A stretch of DNA of 64,000 bases from Enterovibrio calviensis DSM 14347. GTDB lineage: Bacteria > Pseudomonadota > Gammaproteobacteria > Enterobacterales > Vibrionaceae. Where the stretch lies: NCBI RefSeq assembly GCF_000621165.1, contig NZ_JHZA01000012.1, positions 172,041 through 236,040 of the forward strand. The letters are read 5' to 3'. The translations under genes were made by a program, and so were the position numbers. Shown in pieces: positions 37,690 to 46,672 of the stretch. Every line of letters starts with the position of its first letter. Positions within the stretch are counted from its first letter, which is position 1. The notes below the pieces were generated by a model, which was not told the DNA's origin, did no database searches, and worked only from the letters and a program-made list of their open reading frames with translations.

Positions 37690-38352
37690 ATGTTTCGCTT
37701 ATCTCTCGTTGGGTTAACTGCGCTGGTACTGGCGGGTTGTCCTTTGCAAAAAGAGTACACGGTTACGGTAGAAAACCTGACTGACGCGCAACCTATGTCG
37801 CCCGTCACCTTGGTAGCCCATCGTAAACATTTCGAACTATTTGAAGTCGGGCAACCTGTTTCTGTCGCTTTAGAAAAGCTCGCAGAAAGCGGTGACAACA
37901 GTGATGTTATGAAGTATTCAAAACGTCGCTCTGTTGAAGACACCGTATCAGGTGCTGCGCCACTTGCCCCTGGCGCATCTGAAACATTCACTCTGCAACT
38001 GAACCACCAAAAAACGCGCTACTTGTCTGTGGCATCAATGTTGGTCAATACCAACGACGCGCTAGTCGCAGAGTCCGGTATCGACTTACGAAAACTCAAG
38101 CCGGGTCAGAGTATCACTCTCGCATTACCAGTTTGGGATGCAGGCACTGAAGCCAACAGCGAATCGCTACTTTCTGTTCCAGGGCCAGCGGCAAACGGTG
38201 AAGGCTTCAATGCTGATCGCGATGATGCGGATCATATTCGTATACATCCCGGCGTATTGTCGAAAGATGATGGTTTATCAACATCTATTCTGAGTTATCG
38301 CCATCGCGTGCTGAACCCTGGTGCGAAAATAACCATCCAACGGGTTTGGTAA
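37690..38352 (+). CDS. spondin-domain lipoprotein, paralog of the preceding gene
   Basis: Protein of 220 residues with lipobox LVLAGC (Cys17), so membrane-anchored, unlike its soluble neighbour. It repeats the same pattern (VTVENLTDAQPMSPVTLVAH, WDAGTEANSESLLS, IRIHPGV), and the equal length supports tandem duplication followed by a change of anchor. It starts 13 bases after the first spondin stop and is probably co-transcribed. The terminator at 38446 lies about 95 bases downstream. Function is unknown; adhesion or matrix binding is a guess from the fold. Confidence 0.87.
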   Translation: MFRLSLVGLTALVLAGCPLQKEYTVTVENLTDAQPMSPVTLVAHRKHFELFEVGQPVSVALEKLAESGDNSDVMKYSKRRSVEDTVSGAAPLAPGASETFTLQLNHQKTRYLSVASMLVNTNDALVAESGIDLRKLKPGQSITLALPVWDAGTEANSESLLSVPGPAANGEGFNADRDDADHIRIHPGVLSKDDGLSTSILSYRHRVLNPGAKITIQRVW

Positions 38353-38445
38353 TGGGTCACATCGCTGATAACGCAGCCCATTAACTCGATCTCCCAAGTC
38401 GATGGGTTGCCGCCCGCGATTCACTAGCGCTTCGTCAATGAAGAC

Positions 38446-38483
38446 AATGCGCCTGACGCTCCCTCTCGTCAGGCGCATTTTTC
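38446..38483 (+). terminator. rho-independent terminator after the spondin genes
   Basis: AATGCGCCTGACG and CGTCAGGCGCATT form a 13-bp perfect stem with an 8-base loop, followed by a T-run. Confidence 0.93.
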
Positions 38484-38648
38484 AATTTTGCCGTTGCGCT
38501 TATACCCAAATAACCTGAGAAGAGGCTATGTATTGAAAGAAACCAACGTTTTAAATTAACAATGTACCCAAGAGATTGAGCCAACACCGCGGAAAACCGT
38601 ATATACCTGAGTAACTTCAAGGTGCTTAACGAGAGTGTGATAAGCTTA

Positions 38649-38695
38649 TATACCCAAGCAACCTAAAGATGCAGGATTCAGGTTGCTTGGGTATA
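38649..38695. repeat. TATACCCAAGCAACCT palindromic element
   Basis: Perfect 16-bp inverted repeat: TATACCCAAGCAACCT at 38649-38664 and AGGTTGCTTGGGTATA at 38680-38695, with a 15-base centre. Partial or degenerate relatives occur at 38501, 42725 and 51660-51710. The rest of the 371-base gap (38353-38723) has the preceding terminator and degenerate copies, but no gene. Confidence 0.85.
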
Positions 38696-38723
38696 ACACC
38701 CGTAATTCAAAGCAGGAGCGCGC

Positions 38724-39554
38724 GTGCTGACATACATAGAGTCACAAGAAATGGTTTTCCGACTGTTCACATTTTTCTCTATTTTTGCGGTCATGGCACT
38801 CGCCGAATGGCTCTTTCCTAAAAGACTTCTCACTGTGAGTAAAGCCAAACGTTGGCTTAACAACATCTCACTGATGATCCTAAACACAGTCGTACTTCGC
38901 GCTATTTTTCCGCTCGCTGCCGCTGGGTTCGCTGCATGGTGTCACAGCCAAGGGATTGGCCTGTTTAATCTCGTGGAAGTCCCATTATGGGCGTCAGTGT
39001 TAGTTTGCATCATTGCATTGGATGGCATCATTTGGCTGCAACATCGCCTGTTTCATACCGTCCCGGTGTTATGGCGATTGCATGCCGTTCATCATGCCGA
39101 CCGTGATTTAGATGTCACCTCGGGCGCTCGCTTCCACCCGATTGAGATATTGCTCTCCATGGTGATTAAAATCATCGCCATCGCGCTACTGGGTGCGCCC
39201 ATAGTCGCCGTGATCTTATTTGAAGTCATCCTAAGTGGTATGGCCTTGTTTAATCATAGCAACGTTGCTATCCCTCCAGCGATTGACCGCTGGTTAAGAC
39301 CCTTTGTTGTGACACCCGATATGCATAGGGTTCACCACTCTATTCATCGCTATGAAAGTGATTCAAACTTTGGCTTTAATCTCGCGATTTGGGATCGACT
39401 GTTTCACACCTACCGTGCGCAGCCCGATGACGGGCATTACGGCATGACAATTGGCATTAAGGCGCATCGAGAAGAACGACATGTTGTTTGGATCACGGGT
39501 TTGTTAACCCTGCCTTTTCGGTTGTTTCGCCCCTCAGCATCAAAGAAAGACTAA
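38724..39554 (+). CDS. sterol desaturase/fatty acid hydroxylase family protein
   Basis: Integral membrane non-heme di-iron oxygenase of 276 residues. Three histidine boxes are visible: QHRLFH, HAVHH and HRVHH, with the further conserved RFHPIE and FNHSN segments between. About five hydrophobic helices fit the family. I accept the GTG at 38724 because AGGAG lies 5 bases upstream. It hydroxylates or desaturates a lipid; the substrate is not known. It has its own promoter region, as a palindromic repeat lies just upstream, and the next gene is yjjX. Confidence 0.92.
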   Translation: MLTYIESQEMVFRLFTFFSIFAVMALAEWLFPKRLLTVSKAKRWLNNISLMILNTVVLRAIFPLAAAGFAAWCHSQGIGLFNLVEVPLWASVLVCIIALDGIIWLQHRLFHTVPVLWRLHAVHHADRDLDVTSGARFHPIEILLSMVIKIIAIALLGAPIVAVILFEVILSGMALFNHSNVAIPPAIDRWLRPFVVTPDMHRVHHSIHRYESDSNFGFNLAIWDRLFHTYRAQPDDGHYGMTIGIKAHREERHVVWITGLLTLPFRLFRPSASKKD

Positions 39555-39632
39555 AGCACATGACCTTGATATCCTAGCCCACGCAATTAAGCCAGTCAGC
39601 GCATTAACACCCAACATCAGGACATCTGAATC

Positions 39633-40154
39633 ATGACAAAAGTGATCGTAACTTCACTTAACCCTGCAAAAATTGCAGCCGTGGAAACGGCATTTCGAAC
39701 CGTATTTCCGAATAACGACATGACTTTTGAAGGTATATCCGTATCGAGCGGCGTTGCGGATCAACCCATGACCAGCGAAGAAACACTTCTAGGAGCCCGA
39801 AATCGTGTTCACAATGCGAAGAAAGTAGTTGATGGCAATTTTTATGTGGGTGTGGAAGCGGGATTAGATAGCCCGTACACGTTTGCATGGATGGTGATTG
39901 AATCATCAAATCGTGTCGGTGAATCACGTTCAGCATCAGTGCCTTTGCCAACACAAGCACTGAAAGCGTTAGAAGCAGGACAAGAGCTGGGTGATGTGAT
40001 GGACGAAATGTTTAACGAGGAAAACGTCAAACAAAAAGGCGGCGCGATTGGCATGCTAACCGGACACTTATTAACGAGAAGTTCGGTTTATCATCAAGCG
40101 CTGATTTTGGCGCTGATCCCCTTCATGCATCCGGATTTGTACCCAACGACGTAA
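39633..40154 (+). CDS. yjjX: inosine/xanthosine triphosphatase
   Basis: House-cleaning hydrolase that removes non-canonical ITP and XTP from the nucleotide pool. It is a 173-residue protein of the YjjX/NTPase family with VTSLNPAKIAAVETAF at the N-terminus, SSGVADQPMTSEETLLGARNR, GVEAGLD and KQKGGAIGMLTGHLLTR. It is convergent with trpR, and an unusual long-range inverted repeat lies between them. Confidence 0.93.
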   Translation: MTKVIVTSLNPAKIAAVETAFRTVFPNNDMTFEGISVSSGVADQPMTSEETLLGARNRVHNAKKVVDGNFYVGVEAGLDSPYTFAWMVIESSNRVGESRSASVPLPTQALKALEAGQELGDVMDEMFNEENVKQKGGAIGMLTGHLLTRSSVYHQALILALIPFMHPDLYPTT

Positions 40155-40172
40155 GCACACAGACAAACAAAC

Positions 40173-40289
40173 AAAAAGCGAGTCATCCCCCCCATAACCA
40201 GCCCAAGCCTCAGCCACTTGAAGATTCGCGAATACATGAAGATACTCGCTGTCACCCGTTGTCTGGATGGTACGGTTAACTCGCTTTTT
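40173..40289. terminator. split inverted repeat between yjjX and trpR
   Basis: AAAAAGCGAGT (40173-40183) and ACTCGCTTTTT (40279-40289) are perfect complements separated by 95 bases. Each arm carries an A- or T-run, so it looks like a terminator whose loop was expanded or that received an insertion. It lies between convergent genes. Confidence 0.5.
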
Positions 40290-40294
40290 GTCGA

Positions 40295-40588
40295 TTATTT
40301 TTCTAACACCTTGCCCAGCCAATCTTTCTGACTGTCATCAAGTTGCTTTAACTCATTCGAACCACGCGTAATGGTGGCAATGCCCACACCCAGCATTTGG
40401 CTCAGTTGACGTTGGCTCATCTCGCCTTTCATCAGCTCATTGACGATGTTCACTCTGGCGATCAACGAAGTGCGCTCATCTTGTGTCAGCAACATTTTCA
40501 ACAGCTCGGCTTCATGCCCCACGTCTATCGCGCGGTGGATCAAATCCAATACGTCTTGCCACTCAGAATACTCAGGCGTTTCTTGCAT
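40295..40588 (-). CDS. trpR: trp operon repressor
   Basis: TrpR, a 97-residue all-helical repressor that binds tryptophan and operator DNA. The helix-turn-helix segment is MSQRQLSQMLGVGIATITRGSNELK, and the core LLTQDERTSLIARVNIVNELMKGE matches the family. GAGG precedes the ATG. It sits downstream of slt on the same strand (slt stop at 40718, trpR start at 40588), a neighbourhood common in enteric and vibrio genomes, with trpR probably having its own promoter in the 129-base gap. Confidence 0.95.
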   Translation of the reverse strand: MQETPEYSEWQDVLDLIHRAIDVGHEAELLKMLLTQDERTSLIARVNIVNELMKGEMSQRQLSQMLGVGIATITRGSNELKQLDDSQKDWLGKVLEK

Positions 40589-40717
40589 ACTAGCCTCGTA
40601 GGAAGAAAAAACTCTGGCACAGTTTACGCATCGCCAGAGTTTCTCTCAATAATACAATGTCGTTGAACGGCAGAATCTCTGGCCGTTTCATGGCACAAAC
40701 CGTCACCAAATCATCCA

Positions 40718-42688
40718 CTAATAACGGCGGTTAAGTTCGCCTTCTTGTAGCAATTGGAGCGGTTGGCCAAGCAGTTTGCTGTAATAGATATCGTACATGA
40801 GCACGTTTTGCACATAGCCACGCGTTTCGTTAAATGGAATGGCTTCAATAAATGCAATCGCATCCAAGTTTCCGTCTGATTTCTCTAACCAGCGTGACGC
40901 GCGGTGCGGGCCTGCGTTGTAGGCAGCAAACGCCAAAATTCGATTTTCATCAAATCTATCCAACACCATTCTCAAATAGCCACTGCCAAGGCGAATGTTT
41001 ATCCCCGGATCGCTCAAGGTATTCTTGCCCAAATAGCGGTAGCCAAGCTTTTTCGAGGTTTCTTGGGCGGTTGCTGGCATCAACTGCATTAAGCCACGCG
41101 CACCTACCGGAGAAACGGCGTTAGTGTAAAACGCACTTTCCTGACGAGACAGCGCTAACAAGGTGGTCAACGGTAATTCACGCTCCTTGCTGAAAAATTC
41201 GAACCACCAGCGATGCGCAACAGGGAAGCGATACTCTAAGTGCCCCCACAATTTTCCCGCAATGGTAGCCTGCACAGAAAGGTGATACCAATTACTTTCA
41301 GACGCAAACGCTGCCAACATGGCTTTTTGCTCTACGTCAGCTTGTTTTAACAGATACTGCCATTCCCTCTTGGCTGCTACCACCTTATCAAGCACCAACA
41401 ACTCCGCCACTCGATCGAGCGCTGGGTTGAAAGGCTTCAGTGCTTCGATGTTTAACGGCGTCGTTTGGAAAGGAATATCGATGGGCTGATCCAAGTGCAT
41501 CGCCGCTGCAACGCTGTAAAAGTTGCGCTTACCCGTCATGTCTGCGAACAGCTGTTCCGCTAGCGTTTTATTGCCTTTCTCTAGCTCAACACGTGCACGC
41601 CAGTAGCGCCATTTAAGCTTCTTCGCATCTTTTTCAGACAAGACATTTAGCCAGCCTTCAACGCCCTTCCAATGGGCTTGTACTAGGCTCACCCGAATGC
41701 GTCGCTCCAACAGAGAGGCATTGGCGGTTTGCTTTAGCCATTTGTCACGCCACTTCGCCAGCACATTGTCGTCCGTCGACATCAGGCGGCTTGAAACGTA
41801 ATCAGCCATTTCTTGTCGTTCAAGTGCTTTGTAGTGCTGCCCTTCGACAACTCGCGTAAATTGCGCCACGGCATCTTTTGATTTAATTCGCGCGAGCCGC
41901 TCAAAACTCAAACGAGTGAGACGTTGGTTAAATGGCGTCACTTTGCTCTTTTTCGCAAAGTCACCCACACCTTGAGGCTTGTTATAGAGCGCAATGATCT
42001 GCTTACCCGACGCCTTAGCACTGCCTGTCAGTTGCTTATTCAAATAACGAAGCAAGGATGTGTTTCGATTATCAAACGCCAGCAACATGCGATCCAATAC
42101 CAAGGCATTATTCAGCTTGCCTTGATCTTTCAGTTCATCAAAAAGCTTGTTACAGGCGTTATCGACCGAGGAACCTGACAAATACAAAGATTTGGCACCA
42201 GACATGGCGAGGGCTTTATCGCCAACTTGGCTGTGAGCGTAGTAGTAGTGGCACTGATAGCTCTCCCCGCGCGGCAAGGTGGTTTGAAAAGCCAACAGTT
42301 CAGACCATTGCCCGCGAGCTGCTAATACATTTAAGTATCGCGCACGCACCGTGTTCTTAAACGGCAAAGTGTCATAACGTCCAACGAAAGCTTCTATCTC
42401 CTCAACGTCTGCGCTGCTCAACCCACGCATGAATTCTCGATAATCAAGGTAGGGATAGAGGGGATAGTCTTTCAGCTCTGATTTCAGTTTGGAGAACGTG
42501 GCCATGTTATTGCGTTCAACTGCTGCAATGGCCTTTTCATAGCGGGTACGTTGCTCATCCATACTCAGTGCTTGTACTGGAAGAGATGTACAAAAAATTG
42601 CAATCGTTCCCAAACGAATCAGACGAAAAATGCCGCTCACTGACGTCCTGTAGCTTTTTGTAATTATTGATTTTTCTGTTGATAGCAT
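40718..42688 (-). CDS. slt: soluble lytic murein transglycosylase
   Basis: Periplasmic muramidase-like lyase that cleaves peptidoglycan with 1,6-anhydro product formation. It has about 656 residues with a basic then hydrophobic N-terminal signal (FRLIRLGTIAIFCTSLPVQA), a long superhelical U-domain, and a C-terminal SLT domain. The catalytic glutamate is in LSRQESAF, followed by PVGARGLMQLMP and AYNAGPHR. I use the ATG at 42688; a GTG 24 bases further upstream at 42712 is possible. It is monocistronic or precedes trpR. Confidence 0.94.
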   Translation of the reverse strand: MLSTEKSIITKSYRTSVSGIFRLIRLGTIAIFCTSLPVQALSMDEQRTRYEKAIAAVERNNMATFSKLKSELKDYPLYPYLDYREFMRGLSSADVEEIEAFVGRYDTLPFKNTVRARYLNVLAARGQWSELLAFQTTLPRGESYQCHYYYAHSQVGDKALAMSGAKSLYLSGSSVDNACNKLFDELKDQGKLNNALVLDRMLLAFDNRNTSLLRYLNKQLTGSAKASGKQIIALYNKPQGVGDFAKKSKVTPFNQRLTRLSFERLARIKSKDAVAQFTRVVEGQHYKALERQEMADYVSSRLMSTDDNVLAKWRDKWLKQTANASLLERRIRVSLVQAHWKGVEGWLNVLSEKDAKKLKWRYWRARVELEKGNKTLAEQLFADMTGKRNFYSVAAAMHLDQPIDIPFQTTPLNIEALKPFNPALDRVAELLVLDKVVAAKREWQYLLKQADVEQKAMLAAFASESNWYHLSVQATIAGKLWGHLEYRFPVAHRWWFEFFSKERELPLTTLLALSRQESAFYTNAVSPVGARGLMQLMPATAQETSKKLGYRYLGKNTLSDPGINIRLGSGYLRMVLDRFDENRILAFAAYNAGPHRASRWLEKSDGNLDAIAFIEAIPFNETRGYVQNVLMYDIYYSKLLGQPLQLLQEGELNRRY

Positions 42689-43188
42689 TCCGTATGCTTC
42701 TCCAAAACGCACTGGTTCATTTAGCTTATACCCAAACCAGTCAAAGATTCAGGTTTCACCAAGTTTAATTCAATCTTTGATCTAAACCTTCCATGCTTCC
42801 ACTGTGTCACTTTTGGTGGTGTTACAACGCATCATGCGTACGCGTTATTCCCAAGCAACATAGTGATGAAAATATTCAGGACTATTGGTTATATACCAAA
42901 CTGGCAGCAGGAATGCCTCAAATTAACTGTTGCTGAATGCGTCTTAGTGAAGCCTGTAGCACATTAAGCAACGGCACTGCCTTTCTAACATTGATATCAG
43001 TACCGATAGGTTTGCGACATTCCGTTTTCCCACCCTTTATGAATTGGTTGTCTAATCGACGAATTGGTTCCGTTCACGTTTAAATTTCGTATCACGGATA
43101 GACACCAGATTTCTCTCGTTGATACCTGCAACTTGAGGTGGTTTGGGATAGAATAAGCCTTTTATGTGACAAGAGAACGCGAGCAGAA
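42689..43188. other. intergenic region between divergent slt and ettA
   Basis: About 500 bases with no supportable gene. It contains degenerate relatives of the TATACCCAA palindrome: TATACCCAAACCAGTCAAAG near 42727, and a CCCAAGCAAC stretch with an ATATACCAAAC counterpart near 42852-42901. Both divergent promoters should be here; I cannot place them reliably. Confidence 0.5.
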
Positions 43189-44856
43189 ATGGCTGAGTAC
43201 GTTTATACCATGTCGCGCGTTGGCAAAATTGTGCCACCGAAGCGTCAGATCCTGAAAGACATCTCTCTGTGCTTTTTCCCTGGCGCCAAAATCGGCGTAT
43301 TGGGTCTGAACGGCGCAGGTAAATCCACCCTTCTTCGCATCATGGCGGGTATCGATACCGATATCGAAGGTGAAGCACGTGCACAACCTGGCATCAAAGT
43401 GGGTTACCTGCCACAGGAACCAAAGCTTGATGAAGACAAAACCGTTCGTGAAACCGTAGAAGAAGCGGTAGCGGATGTTGCAGGTGCACTTTCTCGTCTA
43501 GACGCAGTTTACGCGGCGTACGCAGAACCTGATGCAGACTTCGATGCCCTAGCAAAAGAGCAAGGCGAACTTGAAGCACTGATCCAAGCTAAAGACGGTC
43601 ACAACCTTGATAACGCCCTTGAGCGCGCTGCTGACGCACTGCGTTTGCCAGAATGGGATGCGAAAATTAAGCATCTGTCTGGTGGTGAGCGTCGTCGTGT
43701 TGCTATCTGTCGTCTACTGTTAGAAAAACCTGACATGCTGCTTCTTGACGAACCAACGAACCACTTGGATGCTGAATCTGTGGGTTGGTTGGAGCGTTTC
43801 TTGGTGGATTACAACGGTACCGTTGTGGCTATCACGCACGACCGTTACTTCTTGGACAACGCTGCTGGCTGGATCCTAGAACTTGACCGTGGTGAAGGTA
43901 TTCCATGGGAAGGTAACTACACCTCGTGGCTTGAGCAAAAAGATGCGCGTCTACAACAAGAATCGTCGCAAGAAAGTGCTCGTCAAAAGACCATCGAGAA
44001 AGAGCTTGAGTGGGTTCGTCAGAATCCTAAAGGTCGTCAGTCAAAATCTAAAGCACGTATGGCGCGCTTTGAAGAGTTGAATAACAGCGAACACCAACGC
44101 CGTAACGAAACCAATGAGCTGTTCATTCCGCCTGGTCTACGTCTTGGTGACAAAGTTATCGAAATCAACAACCTGACCAAATCATTTGGTGATCGCGTGT
44201 TGATCGACGACTTGTCATTCAGCGTGCCAAAAGGTGCGATCGTCGGCATCATCGGTGCGAACGGTGCGGGTAAATCTACCCTATTCAAGATGTTGAGTGG
44301 TACTGAGCAACCAGACAGCGGCACCATCGAGCTGGGTGAAACCGTGCAACTGGCATCAGTTGAACAGTTCCGCGACAGCATGACGGATTCAAACACCGTA
44401 TACCAAGAGATCTCTGAAGGCGCGGAAATCATCCGTATCCACAACTTTGAGCTTCCAGCACGTGCTTACTGCTCGCGCTTTAACTTCAAAGGCAGCGATC
44501 AACAAAAACGTATCGGTGATTTGTCAGGTGGTGAGCGTAACCGTGTTCACTTGGCAAAACTGCTTAAATCAGGCGGCAACGTATTGCTGCTGGATGAACC
44601 AACCAATGACTTGGACGTAGAAACCCTGCGTGCATTGGAAGAAGCGCTGCTGGAATTCCCAGGCTGTGCCATGGTTATCTCGCACGACCGTTGGTTCCTT
44701 GACCGTATCGCTACCCACATTCTTGATTACCGCGACGAAGGCAAAGTGAACTTCTTCGAAGGTAACTACAACGAATACAGCGAGTGGTTGAAGCAAACGC
44801 TGGGCGCACAAGCTGCCCAACCACACCGCATGAAGTACAAACGTGTAACCAAATAA
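43189..44856 (+). CDS. ettA: energy-dependent translational throttle protein EttA (ABC-F)
   Basis: Cytosolic ABC-F ATPase that binds the ribosomal E site and tunes the first steps of elongation according to ATP level. At 555 residues it equals the E. coli protein when started at the ATG at 43189. ABC1 has GLNGAGKST, LSGGERRR and LLLDEPTNHLD. A linker of about 70 residues follows ABC1 (EKELEWVRQNPKGRQSKSKA region). ABC2 has GANGAGKST, LSGGERNR and LLLDEPTNDLD. No transmembrane segments are present. A terminator follows the stop. Confidence 0.97.
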   Translation: MAEYVYTMSRVGKIVPPKRQILKDISLCFFPGAKIGVLGLNGAGKSTLLRIMAGIDTDIEGEARAQPGIKVGYLPQEPKLDEDKTVRETVEEAVADVAGALSRLDAVYAAYAEPDADFDALAKEQGELEALIQAKDGHNLDNALERAADALRLPEWDAKIKHLSGGERRRVAICRLLLEKPDMLLLDEPTNHLDAESVGWLERFLVDYNGTVVAITHDRYFLDNAAGWILELDRGEGIPWEGNYTSWLEQKDARLQQESSQESARQKTIEKELEWVRQNPKGRQSKSKARMARFEELNNSEHQRRNETNELFIPPGLRLGDKVIEINNLTKSFGDRVLIDDLSFSVPKGAIVGIIGANGAGKSTLFKMLSGTEQPDSGTIELGETVQLASVEQFRDSMTDSNTVYQEISEGAEIIRIHNFELPARAYCSRFNFKGSDQQKRIGDLSGGERNRVHLAKLLKSGGNVLLLDEPTNDLDVETLRALEEALLEFPGCAMVISHDRWFLDRIATHILDYRDEGKVNFFEGNYNEYSEWLKQTLGAQAAQPHRMKYKRVTK

Positions 44857-44875
44857 GTTTGGGCACACTGTACGC

Positions 44876-44906
44876 AAAGGGTCACTTCGGTGGCCCTTTT
44901 CTTTTT
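44876..44906 (+). terminator. rho-independent terminator after ettA
   Basis: AAAGGGTCAC and GTGGCCCTTT pair over 10 bp (one T-G pair) around a TTCG tetraloop, then TCTTTTTT. Confidence 0.9.
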
Positions 44907-45026
44907 TGGCCTCTTTTTGAGTTTCCTATCAACGAGACGCGCAGCGCATCACGGAGACGAAACACAAGAGTAGAGATATTGCATCGTCTCTCCTACACTG
45001 GTGTAAAATATAGAGGGAGTTTGTCG

Positions 45027-45398
45027 ATGCCAGAACGTCGTATGTTTTCGCGTGTAGTCTATCTCACCGCAGCAACAATCAGGCAGCACGATCAGAGTTG
45101 GAGCTCAAGCGTACTTGATCTCTCACTCAAGGGAGCGCTGTTAGCCACACCATCCGATTGGGCAGAAGGGAACAACGCAGATTATTTCGTCACGTTTCAA
45201 CTGCATGACTCTGACATCGAGATCAAGATGGAGGTGCTTCTGGTCAGCGATAGCGACGATTTCCTTCGTTTCCAAATCGATCACATTGATATCGATAGCG
45301 CCAGTCATTTGAAACGACTGGTTGAGCTCAACGTCGGGAATGACGATTTGCTGCACCGAGAATTAGGGCAACTCACCGACCTAAAAGATACTGTATAA
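45027..45398 (+). CDS. PilZ domain protein
   Basis: Single-domain protein of 123 residues, a likely c-di-GMP receptor. It has the N-terminal RRMFSR motif (RxxxR type, residues 4-9) and DLSLKGALL (D/NxSxxG), the two loops that bind c-di-GMP. I use the ATG at 45027 because GGGAG lies 7 bases upstream; the longer open frame has no RBS. It lies between ettA (terminated) and an M23 peptidase gene on the same strand. Target process unknown. Confidence 0.9.
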   Translation: MPERRMFSRVVYLTAATIRQHDQSWSSSVLDLSLKGALLATPSDWAEGNNADYFVTFQLHDSDIEIKMEVLLVSDSDDFLRFQIDHIDIDSASHLKRLVELNVGNDDLLHRELGQLTDLKDTV

Positions 45399-45506
45399 TC
45401 CGCAATCTTCATTGCGCACTTCGTTTTAAGGGCGCATTACGTGTCCTGAAATGCATCGAATACATGCTTAGACACAAATGCATAGATACATTAAGTAGTA
45501 GTAACC

Positions 45507-46556
45507 ATGCCTCACAACATTCGAATCGCCGTTTCACATGCGGATGGATCGCGCCACTTTGTGCTTTCCCCGCCACTAAAGAACGTCATCCTGACGTTAT
45601 TGTTCACCTTGTTGTTAGGCATCATCGCCAGTATTGCGACGATTTATTACCTCAATCATCGCTCTGAAACCGCGGAGCAAACCCTTCAAAGCATGACAGT
45701 GCAAAGCTCTGAGCTGGCAGGTCAGCTTGATACGCTAAAACAAAAGCGCCAACAGTTAGAGCAACTCATCAGCAACAAAGAAGAAGAATATGCTCAGGTT
45801 ATTGAGGAAAAAGACAGTGAACTCAATTACCTCACTCAACGCGTCACCAGTGTTGAAGAAGTGCTCGGGCTAGAGAAAGACGACAACGATACTCCCCTTG
45901 TCGAGCGCCTAGACGTTGCAGTGATTAACTCAGCCGTGCGCGCCACCATGTTGCAATTGATCCCAAGCGGTAAGCCGATTGAAAGCTATCGCCGCTCATC
46001 CGGTTACGGTTCTCGCACCCACCCTGTCACCGGCAACAAGAAATTCCACCTCGGGCTCGATTTAACCGCAGACATCGGCACACCGGTTTACGCCCCTGCC
46101 GATGGCGTTGTCGAATACAAGCGCCCGAGTCGTAAAAAGGGCTACGGTAATTTACTGAAGATTGACCATGCTTTTGGCTTCATGACGCTGTATGCCCACC
46201 TCGACAAGTTTAATGTCAACACAGGTCAGTTCGTAAAAAAAGGCGACCTGATTGGTTGGTCGGGCAACACCGGACTCTCAACCGGCCCACACCTGCATTA
46301 TGAAGTACGATTCCTCAGCCGTGCCTTGAACCCCAAACGCTTTATTGCGTGGACATCTGATAACTTCGAATCACTGTTCAAAGAAGAAGATAAAGTGAAT
46401 TGGGCGATGCTCGTCGGTGTGATTGAAAGCATGGTCGCCACACAAGTTCAGTTGGCGTCTGATGCGGTAGCACAGCCAGAACTCATTACTGCGTCCACTG
46501 ACTCTGTAGACGGTGCAAGCAACCCCAAAAGCCCTGAGGCAAAAAATACAAAGTAA
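45507..46556 (+). CDS. M23 family peptidase with membrane anchor and coiled coil
   Basis: Zinc peptidoglycan hydrolase or adaptor of 349 residues. A single membrane helix at about 25-48 is followed by a coiled coil (about 55-110: SSELAGQLDTLKQKRQQLEQ) and an M23/LytM domain (about 165-270). Zinc-binding motifs are present: HLGLD (HxxxD) and GPHLHYEV (HxH), so it should be catalytically competent. The layout resembles envelope peptidases linked to cell division or shape. It follows the PilZ gene by 108 bases and ends before a terminator. Confidence 0.93.
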   Translation: MPHNIRIAVSHADGSRHFVLSPPLKNVILTLLFTLLLGIIASIATIYYLNHRSETAEQTLQSMTVQSSELAGQLDTLKQKRQQLEQLISNKEEEYAQVIEEKDSELNYLTQRVTSVEEVLGLEKDDNDTPLVERLDVAVINSAVRATMLQLIPSGKPIESYRRSSGYGSRTHPVTGNKKFHLGLDLTADIGTPVYAPADGVVEYKRPSRKKGYGNLLKIDHAFGFMTLYAHLDKFNVNTGQFVKKGDLIGWSGNTGLSTGPHLHYEVRFLSRALNPKRFIAWTSDNFESLFKEEDKVNWAMLVGVIESMVATQVQLASDAVAQPELITASTDSVDGASNPKSPEAKNTK

Positions 46557-46596
46557 CAGCGTGTTCAGTACAAACAACGCAAATAACACAAACAAA

Positions 46597-46623
46597 AAAA
46601 GGCACTCAACGTGCCTTTTCTTG
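46597..46623 (+). terminator. rho-independent terminator after the M23 peptidase gene
   Basis: AAAAGGCAC and GTGCCTTTT form a 9-bp stem with a 5-base loop, flanked by A-runs and T-runs. It lies between convergent genes and may work in both directions. Confidence 0.85.
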
Positions 46624-46672
46624 TTTATGCGTGTGTGCTCTGGTCGCCCTGTTTGGTATTTGGTGTTTGGTA

